NCBI GenBank assembly: GCA_900073065.1
Contig: FJOG01000043.1
Location: 242,775 to 306,774, forward strand
Direction: 5' to 3'
Origin: Phialocephala subalpina
Lineage: Eukaryota > Ascomycota > Leotiomycetes > Helotiales > Mollisiaceae
DNA: 64,000 nt
Shown: positions 45,996-58,900 of the stretch, piece after piece
Numbering within the stretch: position 1 is the stretch's first letter
Layout: each line of letters opens with the position of its first letter
Program-made: the position numbers and the translations under genes
The notes under the pieces: generated by a model
What the model was told of the DNA's origin: nothing
The model's input: only the letters and a program-made list of their open reading frames with translations
Databases searched by the model: none

Positions 45996-48900
45996 CTAAG
46001 GATAGTTGAATTGGGGTTCTGTTAGCGCCGCGGATGCAGCAAGATTTCGATGAACGCGAGCACGGTGGTCTGCTTCTATGATATGTGTCCGGAACCACTC
46101 CACCGTGGCACCTTCTCCAGGGAAGAATTTCCGTCTGTCACACTCTATGCAGATGATGGCAGGAACATAGTAGAAAACGCCTACACTCCATGTCAGGAAG
46201 TAAATCATACAGATGGAGCGAGGAAACTTACCATTTGCAATGTCGTAGATATGATCCATACACCCTTCGAAGCGATCCAGCGGATACTGTGATTGAAGAC
46301 TCATTAAGCAATCCTCGAGCCAACGTGGCGTGAATGGCTCGAATAATGTTAGCAGAGGTTTATAGGAGTGATGTTTGCAACCTACTGGCTGTTGTGCCGG
46401 TCGAAGGGAAGTTTGGAAAGCGCCTGGTATATTCGAAGCCCCTGCCATTTGATACGTAGGTACGTGATATGGCTGAGCAGGAGCGGAGACATTGATGACT
46501 GCTGGCTGAGGTGCGGATTGATCTGGTGGTTGGAAGTTGTGTACTTTTGAAGCGTTTGATATTGGCTGGAGTACATCGTCTGGAGCAGGGACGTGTGCTG
46601 TTTGTGGTGGAGTTGGACTTGATACTCCGACAGTAGCGGTTCTTGAGCTGTCCAGGAGCTCTTGCAGATTTTGATAGCCTTCAATGGGAGTGCGGTCTGG
46701 TGCTGATTGCGGTGTGTTTTGTTCCTTACTGTAGAAATCTGCCGATATCGTAGACACATCTGGTTCTTGATGTTTTTGCAATTCGGATGTGCGAGCAAAA
46801 ACAAGGTTAGGTGCTTGCTCGGCAAATGATGAACTAGAAGTTCGAGGAAGCTTGGCTGTTGACAGATTCTCTGATCCTTTCCCTGGCTCCAGAGTAATTT
46901 CGCTACCTGAACGACGTCGCTTTTTCTGCTGATTTAGGAGAATAATATTGATAGCGCCGTTGCCAACCGGTCCCAGAGCAGGTTGCGTCTCGCTGGCCAC
47001 TTCTGGTGGCGCAGGGTTCAGACTGGATTTATGTTGAGGTTGTGTGTCTATGTTGGGGCCTACACCGTCAGCGAGCAGTGTAACAGGTTGCGTTTCCCTA
47101 TTTTCTGGCTGTGGAGAAGTAAAATCAATGATCTCTGGGGCAACATGGGCTATAGTAGTCTGTATCGTGGCATTTGTAGATGAAGATGCAGCAAGGTCGC
47201 TGTCCGGCTGCTGTGGTCGTGCAGGGGTTATTCTCATCGATCTCAGAGCCATGAAGTCCGAAAATCGGTTCCCAAGGACTATTTTCCAAATTTGCACGTG
47301 AACGCCATGAATTAGAGCCTCCGCTCTATCGCGATGTTTCTTCCAGGTGCCTCTCTCGCGTTCATACTGGACATCAACCTTCGTGAGCTCGAGACGCTCT
47401 TGATGTTCGTAGCCAAATACTGTCGACTTGATGGCCCCGCTCTTTGCCTCCGACTGCAACCGAGTCTCAAGGTGCCGCAGCGCCTTCATATTGAATCCTT
47501 CATGTTTGCTGTCGAATTCCATGTACATCTGAGATTCGTCGATCAAAAAAGCATCCAAGGCTTCGCATTGTATGCATATATCACAACCTCGAGCCGGTCG
47601 TGACCAAGTTGTCGCAGGTTTTGGTTCATCAGGTATAAGGGTTACAAGTGTCTCGAGTATACCTCTGTATAGATTCTGGAACATCGGACATCCGAGAAGC
47701 TCATCGACCTTCATCAGTGATGCGAGCTTGGAAAGAAGAGGGGGATAGATGTTAAGTCTTCTCGGTGGGGCAGTCGCTGCATCTTTCAGGAACGCACCAA
47801 CGAGCTGATCGAGTTCTTTCGCAAGTTTGAGGTTGTAGCAGCCAATGAGAATTCTGCAAATGATGTCGTAATATTCTTCCGAGGATTCTATCCATGTGTC
47901 GGCATCCTCTACTGAGTATTTGGGCTCAATAATGTGATCGTAAGATAGTGATATGAGATCTTTGAACATAAAATTCAGCTCACTGATTCCTTGGATGTGT
48001 GCTAGAAAGCTCAAGATCATAAATCCTTCGCCTGCCCTCCTTTTTAATGCCGGGGAAAGCCATTTTGGGTATGCTTCTGGATGAGCGACCCATGATCGAG
48101 CCAGCCGTGCTAGCATTTTGCCTTCTGATGCGGTGCCGAATTCGAACGACGCGAACAAGGAAGCATACTGATTAGAAGCCCATGCCCCGTTTGCAACGTA
48201 CTCCGAAATTCGTGTAACGAGGATAAGATTGCCCTCAAAACTTGCGACTTTCACAGAATGCCACTCTAGGCTAAGATTGTCAGCTGTCCGATGCTCGTAG
48301 GGGTTGCTAATATGTGATCAACAAGCATACCTCGATATCAACCATCCCTTACCATAACGCTCCGCGACAGCATCCAACGCACCACGATGGCTATCCGAAG
48401 CAAATGCCCAGGGCAGTGCACGCTTTATCAGGTCCTTACTACCACTCTTGGCGACGGCGTTCACGACCTGTGTCCGCAGATATGGTTGGACAGCTCCCAA
48501 TGCGTCTTCCCAGGTGACTTTCTCCAGTAGACGCTCACATATTTGACAGACGTCGTCCTGCAACATCGGGTTCTGTTGTTCATGTCGCTCAAGCACATTG
48601 AACTTTGAAAACACCCGATCGATGGAGCTATCAAGTTTTGATCCTTGATTACCGAGATGAAAAGGAACCTTCCATTCTCGTGGCATAATAATGGCAACCT
48701 GACCTTATTTAGTCCTCAGTCTGTGGACAAGGGAAGGACAAACCTTTCTATTGAAGGTCTTGACATTTGTGACACGCCACGCACTGGTTTTGCGGTCATC
48801 GTATTGACTGGCTGGGCGGGCTCCTTCACAGCAGTACTCCCCTTCCAAGAGATTCTCCACGTGAAGATTTCTCTTCAAAGCCCGAAAGATAGAATGGCCC

Positions 48901-49538
48901 TCCACGACGTCTAAAAAGTTTCTGACAACCAAGCTGGTGTTTCCTCTCAATTCCCGAGCTTCCTGTGGGCACATTGCCCCACTGGGATCACCATACCACT
49001 TTTTGACAATTACTCGCATGCTGGCCAGACAGAGATAGAATCCAGAGTCTTTGCAAGCTTTCTCCAGCCGGCTGACCAAGACTGCATCGGTCCCTCTGAG
49101 GTCAGTCACAGAGAACTGCTTGTTATCAACATCGTACGACTCTTCTAGCATGTGTGCAACAGCTGGGAAGGGTGCTTCGCAATCATGCCGTTGATCGTGC
49201 CAACTATCAAGTATAGTCTTAAGCGTACCGGTATGCCCGTTTATGTTATTTTGCGTTCGTATCTTGTACAGGAGGGGACGCAGCCTGGGAATGATTTCTT
49301 GGGCTGGAATCGGATTCTTCAAGCGCTTTGGTTTTCCGTTTACCACTCCTTTGGAAATCGTTCCCTTACCACTGGCAGATGAAGAGTCATCGTTCACGTC
49401 ACCACAGTCCCCTCCGATATTTTTATATCCAAAAGGGTCATTGTCTTGTCCACCAGCTTCTGCGAGGTATTCCGAGTCTGACTCTGAATCTGAAGTAGAG
49501 GGATCAAGGGCATGCCTGTATTCCGAGGTGGCTAGCAT
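45996..49538 (-). CDS. 1112-aa protein of the 2OG-oxygenase-like family, lacking the catalytic N-terminal half
   Basis: I read five exons (49538-48744, 48698-48331, 48270-46386, 46337-46232 and 46180-45996) with introns of 45-60 nt; the last two (48 and 51 nt) are multiples of three and could be retained. The order is an acidic Ser/Asp-rich head, ILDSWHDQRHDC...LVSRLEKACKDSGFYLCLAS (a helical family segment), a long helical HEAT-like region, CDICIQCEALDAFL, a long disordered linker with EIIDFTSPQ and a basic KKRRR, and a terminal WLEDCLMSL...CIECDRRKFFPGEG...H motif probably binding zinc. Relatives begin with a 2OG-Fe(II) oxygenase-like domain (DAPNPGL signature), absent here. A fragment with that domain lies divergently at 50101-51685. 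An upstream TATAAA near 49690 and a CTAAC-type branch site at 49568 hint at a 5' exon that I could not join. The protein is probably nuclear; its function is unknown. Confidence 0.75.
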
Positions 49539-50100
49539 TTCGGTCAACCTGTCTCACTCGAAGTTAGCACGAGTATATAGGCATGCATAAATATGCAGTA
49601 ACAAAGAGGGAAATAGGTAACAACCATGAGTTCCGAACCACATTGGCATGGGCCCCAACACCTGCATCGATTGGAGAATCAATTTATACCCAGTTGAACA
49701 GCAGAAACCCACAATAGTTACCGACGGGCTAAATGATCGCAATTGGCTCAATACCTCAAGAGTGAAGTGGGTCAGAAGAGAAGACTTGAGGGAGACGCGT
49801 GAGGGACGCGCTTGGCAGAATCCTCACCGCCTTGAGAGACGCGTTCAACGACCTTCACATCCTTCAAGAGTAAACGATGCATCGATGTCGGCGCCGCTCC
49901 TTATTGACTCTGTCTCTCGTTGTTTGCAATGAGTTTCGTAACCAATGTACTTTTCAACCTTTGCCCTTCTTTTTTGTATTACGTACGACTTGCTTGGGAG
50001 CTTGGATTGCGGGGTAAAGACGGCGGACGACGAGCAGAACCTCATATCACTCTGTTTCTCTGCCTCCTGATGCTAATCTCAGTCCTCTAGACTTCCTATA

Positions 50101-51688
50101 ATGTCTGTCGCTTCAATAGCTCGAGTTATCGACGACACGCCTAAGCCAGATGCAATGGTTATGACGAGTCTTCGAGACCCTGAACTACGAAAGTTGACTT
50201 CGAAAAACTTTGTGCGGCAGAGACCACGACTGGGAGCGAACATAATGGACGACAATGTGGAAGCTCGGCATACGGAGAGGTAGAAGAGGGAGGGCCGAAG
50301 TTCGTCGTTCCGAAAGAGTGCGTTGCAACACAACCATCACAATATGTCGAGATCCAATTGCCAGATGACAAAATATCTACAAACTCTGACCAAGAACGAC
50401 AAGGAGCTCGTCCACTGGGTGCAGACAAGAAACCAACGCCGCAATCAATGGATCAATCGGATCAAAAGATTGCCCATGCGCTGAGCAATGGCGAATCGAT
50501 GGAAGTTCAAACACCTTCAACACTCGCAGAAGTCCTGATCTCGCCGTTAAAGGTTGGGAAGCAGCTTCGAGAGCATTTTGACGATCAGTTTGGTTACAAG
50601 CCCCGACAAGAACGCAAATTTGCTTTCCATCAATCTCTGAAAGATGCACCAAACCCGGGCCTTCATATGACTGGGTTCGGCAAGATACGATTTCCGATGG
50701 ACGAAGGAGATATCGCCAAAATAAAATTAGCCAGCAACCAATCTATGTCGGAGAACACCAATAGAAAAGCGGCCACCCATTCTGCGCGTCCCTCGCCGAG
50801 AACCGGTTGGAAGATTCCCAGCCGTTTGTGGCAAACGAAGAATCTTTCTTGGACAAAGGTTCTTGAGTCTTCCGTCGACAAGGGTAAGTGAGGGCTGCAA
50901 ATTTACAATTCTGCAAATGTAGTGGCCGTCCCGCGGTCGTTGCTGTTGTTCGAAGTGGGGGGTACACTTGATTCTCTGGAAACGTACAAGCTTACAATCG
51001 ATAGATCTTGCTTAAAACTGCTGACACTCGAATAGTCCGGCAGTCACTAAATCGAGATTTGGCACACTCGATATGGCTTTGCCAACAGAGCATGATGAGC
51101 TAGATATCACCTTGACCCACGACAAGAGAAACATTGTCGTCTCGACAAAGGCCGAATCTGAATACGATTGCTCTGCCACTGCTTGGATGGGTTTCGTGTG
51201 ATAGACTCGCAAAATTTACTGACTCGGTGTAGTTCTCAACTGTAAAAAGTATTAAGCCATCCTCTGACCTCAGGCTATCGCCTCGTCCTTCAGTTTCGCT
51301 CTGAGAGAGAAAGTTACTCACGATTCACGTGCCCATCAGCACTGAACAGGCACCGCACCAGCTTCGGCTCCTTTTGAGAAGCTGGGCTGCACAACTCTCA
51401 GCAGTCTCCCATACTGCCATCGGCTACGTGTTTGACGAACATCAGGAGAACTTGAATGAGTTGACACTTGGCGATAATGACAGGCTCATTCTGATCGAGC
51501 TCGAGAAAGCGTGCGAAGAGACTGATTTCTGCATATATTTCGCAGATCTCTACATGGTTACGGACTCTGATTATCGCTACCAATCACTCAGTGATGACGG
51601 AAGTTGTGAGATGGAATACATGTTGCAGGATAGAGAGCCACGAAATCTATATAGTCGCAAATCATACATGATAGTAATATCTTGACAA
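50101..51688 (+). pseudogene. Fragment with 2OG-oxygenase-like N-terminal region
   Basis: The plus-strand frame from about 50180 reads EGGPKFVVPKECVATQPSQY, STLAEVLISPLKVGKQLREH and DAPNPGLHMTGFGKIRFPMD, the family's opening signature. After SSVDKG at about 50884 a GTAAGT follows. Later pieces give SRFGTLDMALPTEHDELDIT (51050-51200) and YVFDEHQENLNELTLGDNDR...LIELEKACEETDFCIYFADL (51329-51685). The segment expected to hold the metal ligands, between the signature and the FGTLDM piece, is short and unrecognisable. The 50101 ATG opens another frame that ends at 50281, so the true start is unclear. I regard it as a degenerate copy, though unusual splicing is possible. Confidence 0.55.
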
Positions 51689-51689
51689 T

Positions 51690-52520
51690 GATCAAGCATG
51701 TGCGCTGATGCGACATTGAGGCCTTGAAGAAGATTACGGTCTAACCTTTTACACGTCCGTTTAGAAGAGCTGGAGCTTGAGTCTGCCTAAAGAGTTCGAT
51801 TCCGATTGGATGTTTGAACATTTTCAATCTTGGCGGACAGAGGCGCTTCAAATGCGTAGAATTTCAACAACTTCACGCCCTCACGACAGCCTAAGCTGGA
51901 TATTTGGGTGGCCAGACCTCTGTGTATACCCCCACTGGCACGTGATCCATGCTTGACCCCCGCAGTTGCAGCGTCTTGAAACGCTGAACTTTGCGAGCGT
52001 CATTGCCGGAAGCCTGCTCTGGTTGGCTGAGTCCTAAATCGTCCCGAATCTCGATTTCGGCGTACTCTGCAATTCTGTGCTTCCTAGGATCGGTGACTTG
52101 GGAGATCATTCCAAGATATTACTGTCCAAGCCCTCGACTACTTCATCAGTCTTTCGCCTCCGGATCCCTCGCTCTCTTGGCCGCCCGTTCTTTGTGGAAA
52201 AAGCTCTTGAGATGAATTCTGAATATGTAATGTCTGCCTCCCTCTATTGGGTATAGTTTATTTGAAGCATCGCTGCACAGCTCTGGCAGCTTGCCTCTTA
52301 TGAAATGGAGGTGGAAATTGTTAATCTAACTGCATTACAAGTAGAAAACATATGTTGAGGCAGATAATCCTTCCTCGGGTTGGAAAATAATGAGAAGTTT
52401 TTCGTCGCGAGCGCGAGGTGGGACGCGTTCGATATTCTGCCAGCTGTGACCGCTCACCCTTCCCCTCCAGGGTTTTACTCCCAGTAATACGTTGAAGCAC
52501 GATACATTTTCGAAAAAGTA
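51690..52520. other. Intergenic region, no gene seen
   Basis: Nothing supported. Confidence 0.4.
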
Positions 52521-52526
52521 AACAAG

Positions 52527-52945
52527 AATAAGAGTAAAATTCAAGAAGGCAACAAGTTGTCCTACTGGTTTCAAAAGTCGCAGGCAAAGAATCACAATAT
52601 GTGGAAGAAGCACGTGATACAGCTGCGTTCTATTTTTGGCTTTCACTTGTCGCGGTCTGGAAGAAACATCAAGCTTCTTCTACCTTCAAAATTTTCAAGA
52701 ATGCCGATGAGATACGCGATGACCTCCAGTTCACTCTATCTTCGAACTTTGATACAACCATCAGCATATGGACAACAGCCTTGCAACATTACGAAGCTCG
52801 AAAGCTCGGGTCACAGGATGCGCAAGCCTCCGATGCACGGTCGGAACGTCCTCCAGATGGATTTCGAAATCTGATATCCTACTACGTTCATTCGTGCAGG
52901 CTAAATGTCAAAAGCTTGCTATTCCACAATTCATATTCTTAGAGT
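52527..52945 (+). CDS. Unrecognised partial gene
   Basis: A plus-strand frame of about 140 codons reads VSKVAGKESQYVEEARDTAA, FYFWLSLVAVWKKHQASSTF, DEIRDDLQFTLSSNFDTTIS and RPPDGFRNLISYYVHSCRLN. It is helical, with codon use like real coding sequence. I find no start codon or upstream exon that clearly belongs, and I do not recognise the family. It may be the 3' exon of a truncated gene. Confidence 0.3.
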
Positions 52946-53421
52946 TCGTGGGAATTGAGATCAACAGTGCTTCGAAAGCGCCGCGAGGTATCGGATCTTC
53001 TATTGGTGTCGGTGGACCTCTAGTACGCTAAGTACACGTAGAACTCAAACTATATCGACACCGATATTCTCCCTGGCAGACGACAAACAGTCATCCGGAT
53101 TCGTTCATTTCTATTCACTGTGTACGTGGACATCACGAGCTGTGGTTTTGTGGATAGCCTCAGCCTCTTTTCTGACGTCCACCGCCAAGGACATCGTCCT
53201 GGCATTCCCTTGTGTCTTCGGAGACCTAGCAGGGTCTTCATTTTTCAATCCTTGGGTTTTCTTTTTTTTGTTTCACGTTTCAGTGGAGTTTGTATGTTAA
53301 GTTAAGCTCAGGCTATCGGATAGTTTCGCCAAAATATCGGGCGAAGAAAAAGTTGTTGCATCTTGAGAGCTCCAAGAACATCGTCGTTACTCGTACCAGT
53401 TAAGAAAATATGGTACCTGTG
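52946..53421. other. Intergenic region upstream of the tyrosinase gene
   Basis: No gene seen. Confidence 0.4.
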
Positions 53422-53427
53422 TATAAA
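53422..53427 (+). promoter_or_regulatory. TATA box upstream of the tyrosinase gene
   Basis: TATAAA lies 172 bp before the ATG at 53599, with a T/C-rich leader between. Confidence 0.45.
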
Positions 53428-53598
53428 GGAGATAGATTGCCCCCAAGAAATATGCTTCATCCGATCAAAAGCAGATTTTCTACCTTCGCGGAATATAATT
53501 CGCGCTTCTCTTTGCTTTGTTTCCTCGACATCATTTTTCAGTCGTTACATGCTTGCAAATTAGGCACTTGCTATACATAATATCTCACACTCGTTACA

Positions 53599-54751
53599 AT
53601 GCTCTCTCTTTCCGCCCTCTTGAGCCTCATAGCTCTCTCGAGTGCATCTCCCTACTACACTCGTGACACTAATTCGACGAATACCACTACTCTGGCACCT
53701 GGGCACTACCTGGCTGAGAGCATCACAAATCGAACCTTCTACAACAACTCCTGTACCGCTGAGACTGTCTCAATTCGGAAAGAATGGCGATCCCTCACCG
53801 ATGCTGAGAAGCAGGCTTTCGTCGATGCCGAACTCTGTCTCATGGCTCTGCCAAACAAGACGGATCTGCCAGGTGCCACCACTCGATTTGATGACTTCCA
53901 AGCGGCGCATCAGCAGGGCACCAACACTACATATGGCGATATCATCCACTACACTGTATGCCTACCTCTCTCTTGCCTTTTCCTCTTGACTTTGCTGACT
54001 GTACTTTTCTTCCAGGGCCAATTCCTAGCCTGGCACCGCTGGCAAATGCACGCCCACGAAACCGTCCTGAAAACAGAGTGCAACTACACCGGCACGCTCC
54101 CATGGTGGGACGAAGCCCAGGATGCCGCATCAGGAAACTTCTTCCAATCCGATATGTGGACAGACCAATGGTTCGGCGGCAACGGTTCCTCGATTGACAA
54201 CTGCGTCACCACCGGCCCTTTCGCGAATCGTACAGAACATATCGGGCCGTTGGAGGAGACGACGGATTATTGTTTTACGAGGAAGTTTAATTTAACAAAG
54301 GGGTTAAGTTATGGAGCGCGAGAAAACGTGGATGCGTGTTATGAGTTTGGGGGTGATGAGTTTGAGGATTTTTATGAATGTATGGCGTATTACCCGCATA
54401 TTGCAGGGCATCAGGCTACTGGTGGTGTGGTGAGTGACCTTTTCGAGTGGGAAGGAGACGTGCTAATTGGGATTGGGGTAGATGACGGACGTCGACAGCT
54501 CGCCAGGAGATCCAGTCTTCTACCTTCATCACAACTACCTCGATCGTCTGTACTGGCAGTGGCAGCAGATCAATGCCACCGATAGGATGTATGCCATCTC
54601 AGGCAACACCACCGTTACCGAACCATTGACCGGTTGGGTGCCGCTGATCTTGGATTATGAGATGGACATGTATGGTGTCGTGGATAATGTTGCTATCAGC
54701 GAGGTGATGAACATCCAGGGCGGATTTTTGTGCTATGCGTTTGAGTATTAG
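53599..54751 (+). CDS. Secreted tyrosinase / catechol-oxidase-like copper enzyme
   Basis: It is predicted to oxidise phenols or catechols outside the cell. Exons are 53599-53955, 54016-54429 and 54482-54751; the introns of 60 and 52 nt give a 346-aa protein. The first 17 or so residues (MLSLSALLSLIALSSAS) are a signal peptide. The CuA site is formed by FQAAHQQ, IHYTGQFLAWHR and nearby His; intron 1 falls inside it. The CuB site is HIAGHQATGG...DVDSSPGDPVFYLHHNYLDR. Many N-x-S/T sites (NST, NTT, NRT, NNS) suggest glycosylation. It lacks the long C-terminal lid of classic fungal tyrosinases and so belongs with the short secreted forms. All expected motifs are intact. Confidence 0.9.
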
Positions 54752-55035
54752 GTCGGTAGTCCGGGACTCGCGGAGGTTGGGTTTCGAAACTGAAGGAGCT
54801 TTGGATAGACTTGGAAATAATTCAAGGATCAAATTTTAGGCTTTCTTAAAGGACAGGTACTTTGCAATTGCAGTGAGTGGAATTGTTCAATCGACGTGAT
54901 CTTCTAGCACGGACCGTGATACATCCCAATCGCCTGAAGAGTTCAAGAGGCTGTTCTCGCTACATGCAGTAGTCGTTTGTGCGAGATTGATGCAGGTCGA
55001 TACGCACTTGCGAGCGGGAAAGTCCGATATGTGTT
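54752..55035. other. Intergenic region, no gene seen
   Basis: Short stretch between the tyrosinase gene and an oxygenase-family remnant. Confidence 0.4.
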
Positions 55036-55332
55036 TTACAGTACTCTCAACAAGTGCATACAATGGAATATGATATTATGTTCTGTCAAAGGGGAAGCTG
55101 ATAACGCCATGATTACTGGTTCTAAGCCGGGGTTCGGGGCATCGGTCCAGTATTCTCCAAAAGCGAATCTTTCAGGTTTCTTTGCATCGTTGTTGTACTG
55201 TCGTAGCTTCGTTCTGATATCCTTCGGATACAGCGGTTTCGCATTCCCCTCCGCTGCGGTGGTGGTTGCCCCAACAGGGATGTCGCTTGGCCCAGCCATT
55301 ACAGCTGACAGCCCATCAATTACAAACGACAT
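55036..55332 (-). pseudogene. Short remnant of the oxygenase-like family N-terminus
   Basis: A minus-strand frame of 98 codons contains DIRTKLRQYNNDAKKPERFA and FGEYWTDAPNPGLEPV, matching the LREHFDDQFGYK...FAFHQSLKDAPNPGL order at 50560-50670. The similarity stops right after DAPNPGL. The downstream domain is absent, so this is a truncated piece. Confidence 0.5.
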
Positions 55333-55967
55333 AGTGCAATGACCTACTGCGGCTGCGTTCTCTTGTGCTTTTATGTTCTACTGATCGTGTATGATTGATT
55401 GGCTTTTCTCCTAGGTGAGAGATACGTCTGGTAAGCTGCGAAACCAATCTCATGTATTGAGAGTTATTTACAACGAGGGATTGCTCTACCGAGACGTGCG
55501 AGGATGTATGAAGGCTGAGTCTCGCGGAATTGAATTAGTCTAGCTCGGAACAAGTAATTACGCTACCAAGGCGAGCATATAGAGTAGACAGAAGTTCTAT
55601 AACACTACCAGAGGAGACCGGGATAAGCATATGCCTCTTCAACCCAATTCCTGATAGAGTGAAGGGTCTGAAACGGCAAACTCACCGAAGCAATAGAACA
55701 CTTCTGGGTGATGTGCTGTATAGGGACAAGCCAAGAAGCGTGTCTCCCCAACGTTGCAATCTTTGAATTGTTCGTAGGAAGCATCCTTCTGAGGGACGTT
55801 GAGAAGCCAGATTGAATATCTGTTCCGGACTACACGGTTAATAGCATAGTCTAGTTCCATGGATTTTGCGGGGACTATTGGATGGTATCTATAACAAGCA
55901 TGCCTTTGAGGGATCTCTGACGTCCCATCACCAGTTTTGTAACAGCACAACCAATGCGAACAAAATC
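55333..55967. other. Intergenic region 3' of the CHAT gene
   Basis: A minus-strand frame near 55640-55900 (AINRVVRNRYSIWLLNVPQK) looks weakly coding but could not be assigned to any gene. Confidence 0.35.
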
Positions 55968-58900
55968 TCAGATCTGAAACGTCCAACACCCACTTATTAC
56001 AAACCCTGCCCACGCAGACGGTTGCTTATATATTCTCTTCATCTCCAGCACGGCTTTCTGGTGGATTTCCGCCAGGTCGATCCACGACATCTCACTCCGA
56101 GCAAAATCAAGGCTCGCGCTAGCCTTCTCCTTTTCCTGCGTCAACTCACGGAAGAAAATGTTACTGAAAACAGCACCGTGCTCATCCATGATCGGCCACA
56201 GGGTGCTGGTTACGGAGCCCGCACCAGAAAATAGGAATGCAGGAACCAAGCCCATCACTTCGTCCGTGATGCGCTCTTCTTGGTATTGTTTGCTAAACTC
56301 GGCTTGGAATTTGCCTTGTCTGCCACTGGAGCACGCCATCAAGTTAAAGTGCGCTCCTTTTGATAACTGCAACTCGATGATCTGGCGGGCTGTGAGTTTA
56401 TTGTCGGATTCAGCGCCGTTGAAAACAATTGCTTGGTTGAGAGGGGAGTTGACGAATGTGACGTCTTCGGCGTCATCTTGGCTCAGATGTCCAGTTTCCG
56501 CTTTTTTAGTCTGCTTCTCCTTGCCGTAATTGGTGTGGAGGTGGATATGCAGCAAGTCAGAGCTAGAGATGTTTCTCTGGAAGTTATCCAAGGTGGCGTT
56601 GTCGCCGACGAAAGTTGTTTTGAGAGAGTTGAGAATCCCTCCAATTTTGCCAACTGCTTTCACTCCATACTGAAAGACTGGTTTCGGTGAGTCTATGCCA
56701 CCGAGAACCAGAGCTTGTAGCTTCTCAACTTTACGGCTTGTATGTCCTGCGTTTGCAACGTGCCGGGCCCAGAAGCATTTGTGGAGAACCGAGAGCGAGG
56801 GTACGTACACGACGGGATGATGCAGTATAAGGGGTCCATTTCCACCTTTCTTGTCCTCCTGGATTGCATGTAGAGGGAAGTTGTGAAAGCCTTCTGTCAA
56901 GCTTAGAACCAGTAAATCTCCGGGTTCAATTAGCGGATCTTCGAACAGGGGCTTGACAAGCTCGAAACAATTCACTACAGGCCGAAGATCGTCTTCGGGC
57001 TTGTCAGCCTTGGGAGCTAACTTTTCAAGATCCATGTCCTTAAAGGCTGTAGGAAGAACATCTGGAAGAAACAGGTCTTTATCAGCAAAGAAGTCTTCCA
57101 CTGCCGCGAGCTGAGCCCGGTATTTGGTCTGCAAGTCAATGCCTTTGCAGACGCCGTTCCGCCAGAGAAGCATGTAGATTCTCGGGATGTGATCAACAAG
57201 GGTTATTGTGAACCAGTCAACGAAGACGACTTTGCCCTGTCGGGAAGCTGCGATCTTGTGCAAGTCTTGATTAGATACGGGCCTTCCTTCCCGAATTCGA
57301 AGCATTCGTTCAAGGACCGGCTCGTGGCGCATGTCTTTGCGAAGACGTTGAAGTTCGACACGGTGTTGATACCGATCGGGCGCGCTGTCGATGTTATTTT
57401 GTAACACTTCTTCTCGGTTGAGGAAATCCGCAATGATGAGTAGCTTGTGCAAAGCTGGCTTCATAGTGACCATTTTGCTGATGTCTGATAATTCTTCCCG
57501 AAGTTTTCCTTCGTTTTCCCCTTCGTTGTCGTCCAAGTTCTTGATCTTCTCTGAAATCGTTACAGCGTGTTGTAGATCCTGACTGAGGGCGGAAATTTCT
57601 TCCATTACTGCGTTGCGGTCAACTTTTATGTCGTATTTCCTGTGATTATATGGCCCTTCTCCGTGAATTTTGCCGAGATCTAGGTTGGGAACAATGACCT
57701 TTCTCTCTTTCAGAAGCTGGCGGACTTCAGAAAGGAGCTCTAAAGGGGGCGCAGAAGCTTCCTCTAACTTGATAGCTTCAAGGCGCTTCCCGAGTTCTGT
57801 TTCCTCACCTAGACCTATCTGATTTGCAGAGTCGACAAGCCCCTTCTCTACGGAAGCCCTTTCCTCATTAAACGAATTTTGAATCTCAATCAGCATATTG
57901 TCAGGCACCATGTTGTCTAAACCCATACTCTGCGCAAGGGTCCTTGCTTTGACTCGTTGTACCCATTGCCACAATTGTAAGAGCCATCGTTCGCGCTGTA
58001 TTCTGGTCTGCTCGATTTTCTCGTCTTCAGCTTCAGTCGCTGTTGTCGCTATCGCCAGTTGAAGAAGACGAATGGCTATCTTTCCCACTTTCCAAATTTG
58101 CATACCGTTTCCTATGTGAGTCTTCATATTGAGGAATTGTAGTGAGCGACCAAGATCAATATCATACAAGGTGGTACCAAAGAGCAGTTCCACCTCTTCC
58201 AGGAGCTCCAAGGTTTCTTCGACGGTTTGGCTGATTGCTACCGCTTCCTTGATGATACCATACTCGATCCTGAATTGGGCGATATTGGCCAGGTAGGTCG
58301 CCGCTTGAGCAAAATATTGAGAGTTATTCAGGGTCCGCCAGTGTGCCAGTTGATCTCGAGCAATTTCCTCCGCACGAGCAAAGAATTCAATGCAGGCGTC
58401 GCCGAGTTCTTCGCCAGGAATCCGACAGTAGAAAAACAAGTTCATATATAGTTGTGACAATATTGATCGGACTATCCGAGATTCTCTCTCATAGTGATTG
58501 TTTGAAAATCCCATTCTGGCCTCTTCTAGATCAAGACGCTCTTCAATAGCATTAATGTGCTCGGAAGTCACTTCCACAGCCGAAGGTGAAACAGTTTTCA
58601 TAGTCTTGTCCATGCAAGCTAATTTCACAAGTGTTGGTGCTTGCACTTTGGTGTATTCCTTTCGGCCTGGATTGAGAAGGAAGTGCAGACTCCAGGCCTT
58701 GGATCGAGAATTGTGGAGAGCCACCCACAGGCATTGACGGATGCGATACTTGGGACGAGACTCATCCAGCAACCAAGCTTTCAAAGTTGGTCGCCTTTTG
58801 GCCCAATTTGTGGCATGGAGAGGGAATTTGTAGCTGCCGACTAGGTTTTGAAGCAGCTCACGCTCCTCCAGTTTGAGGATATCTTCCGCAGTAAAAGTTC

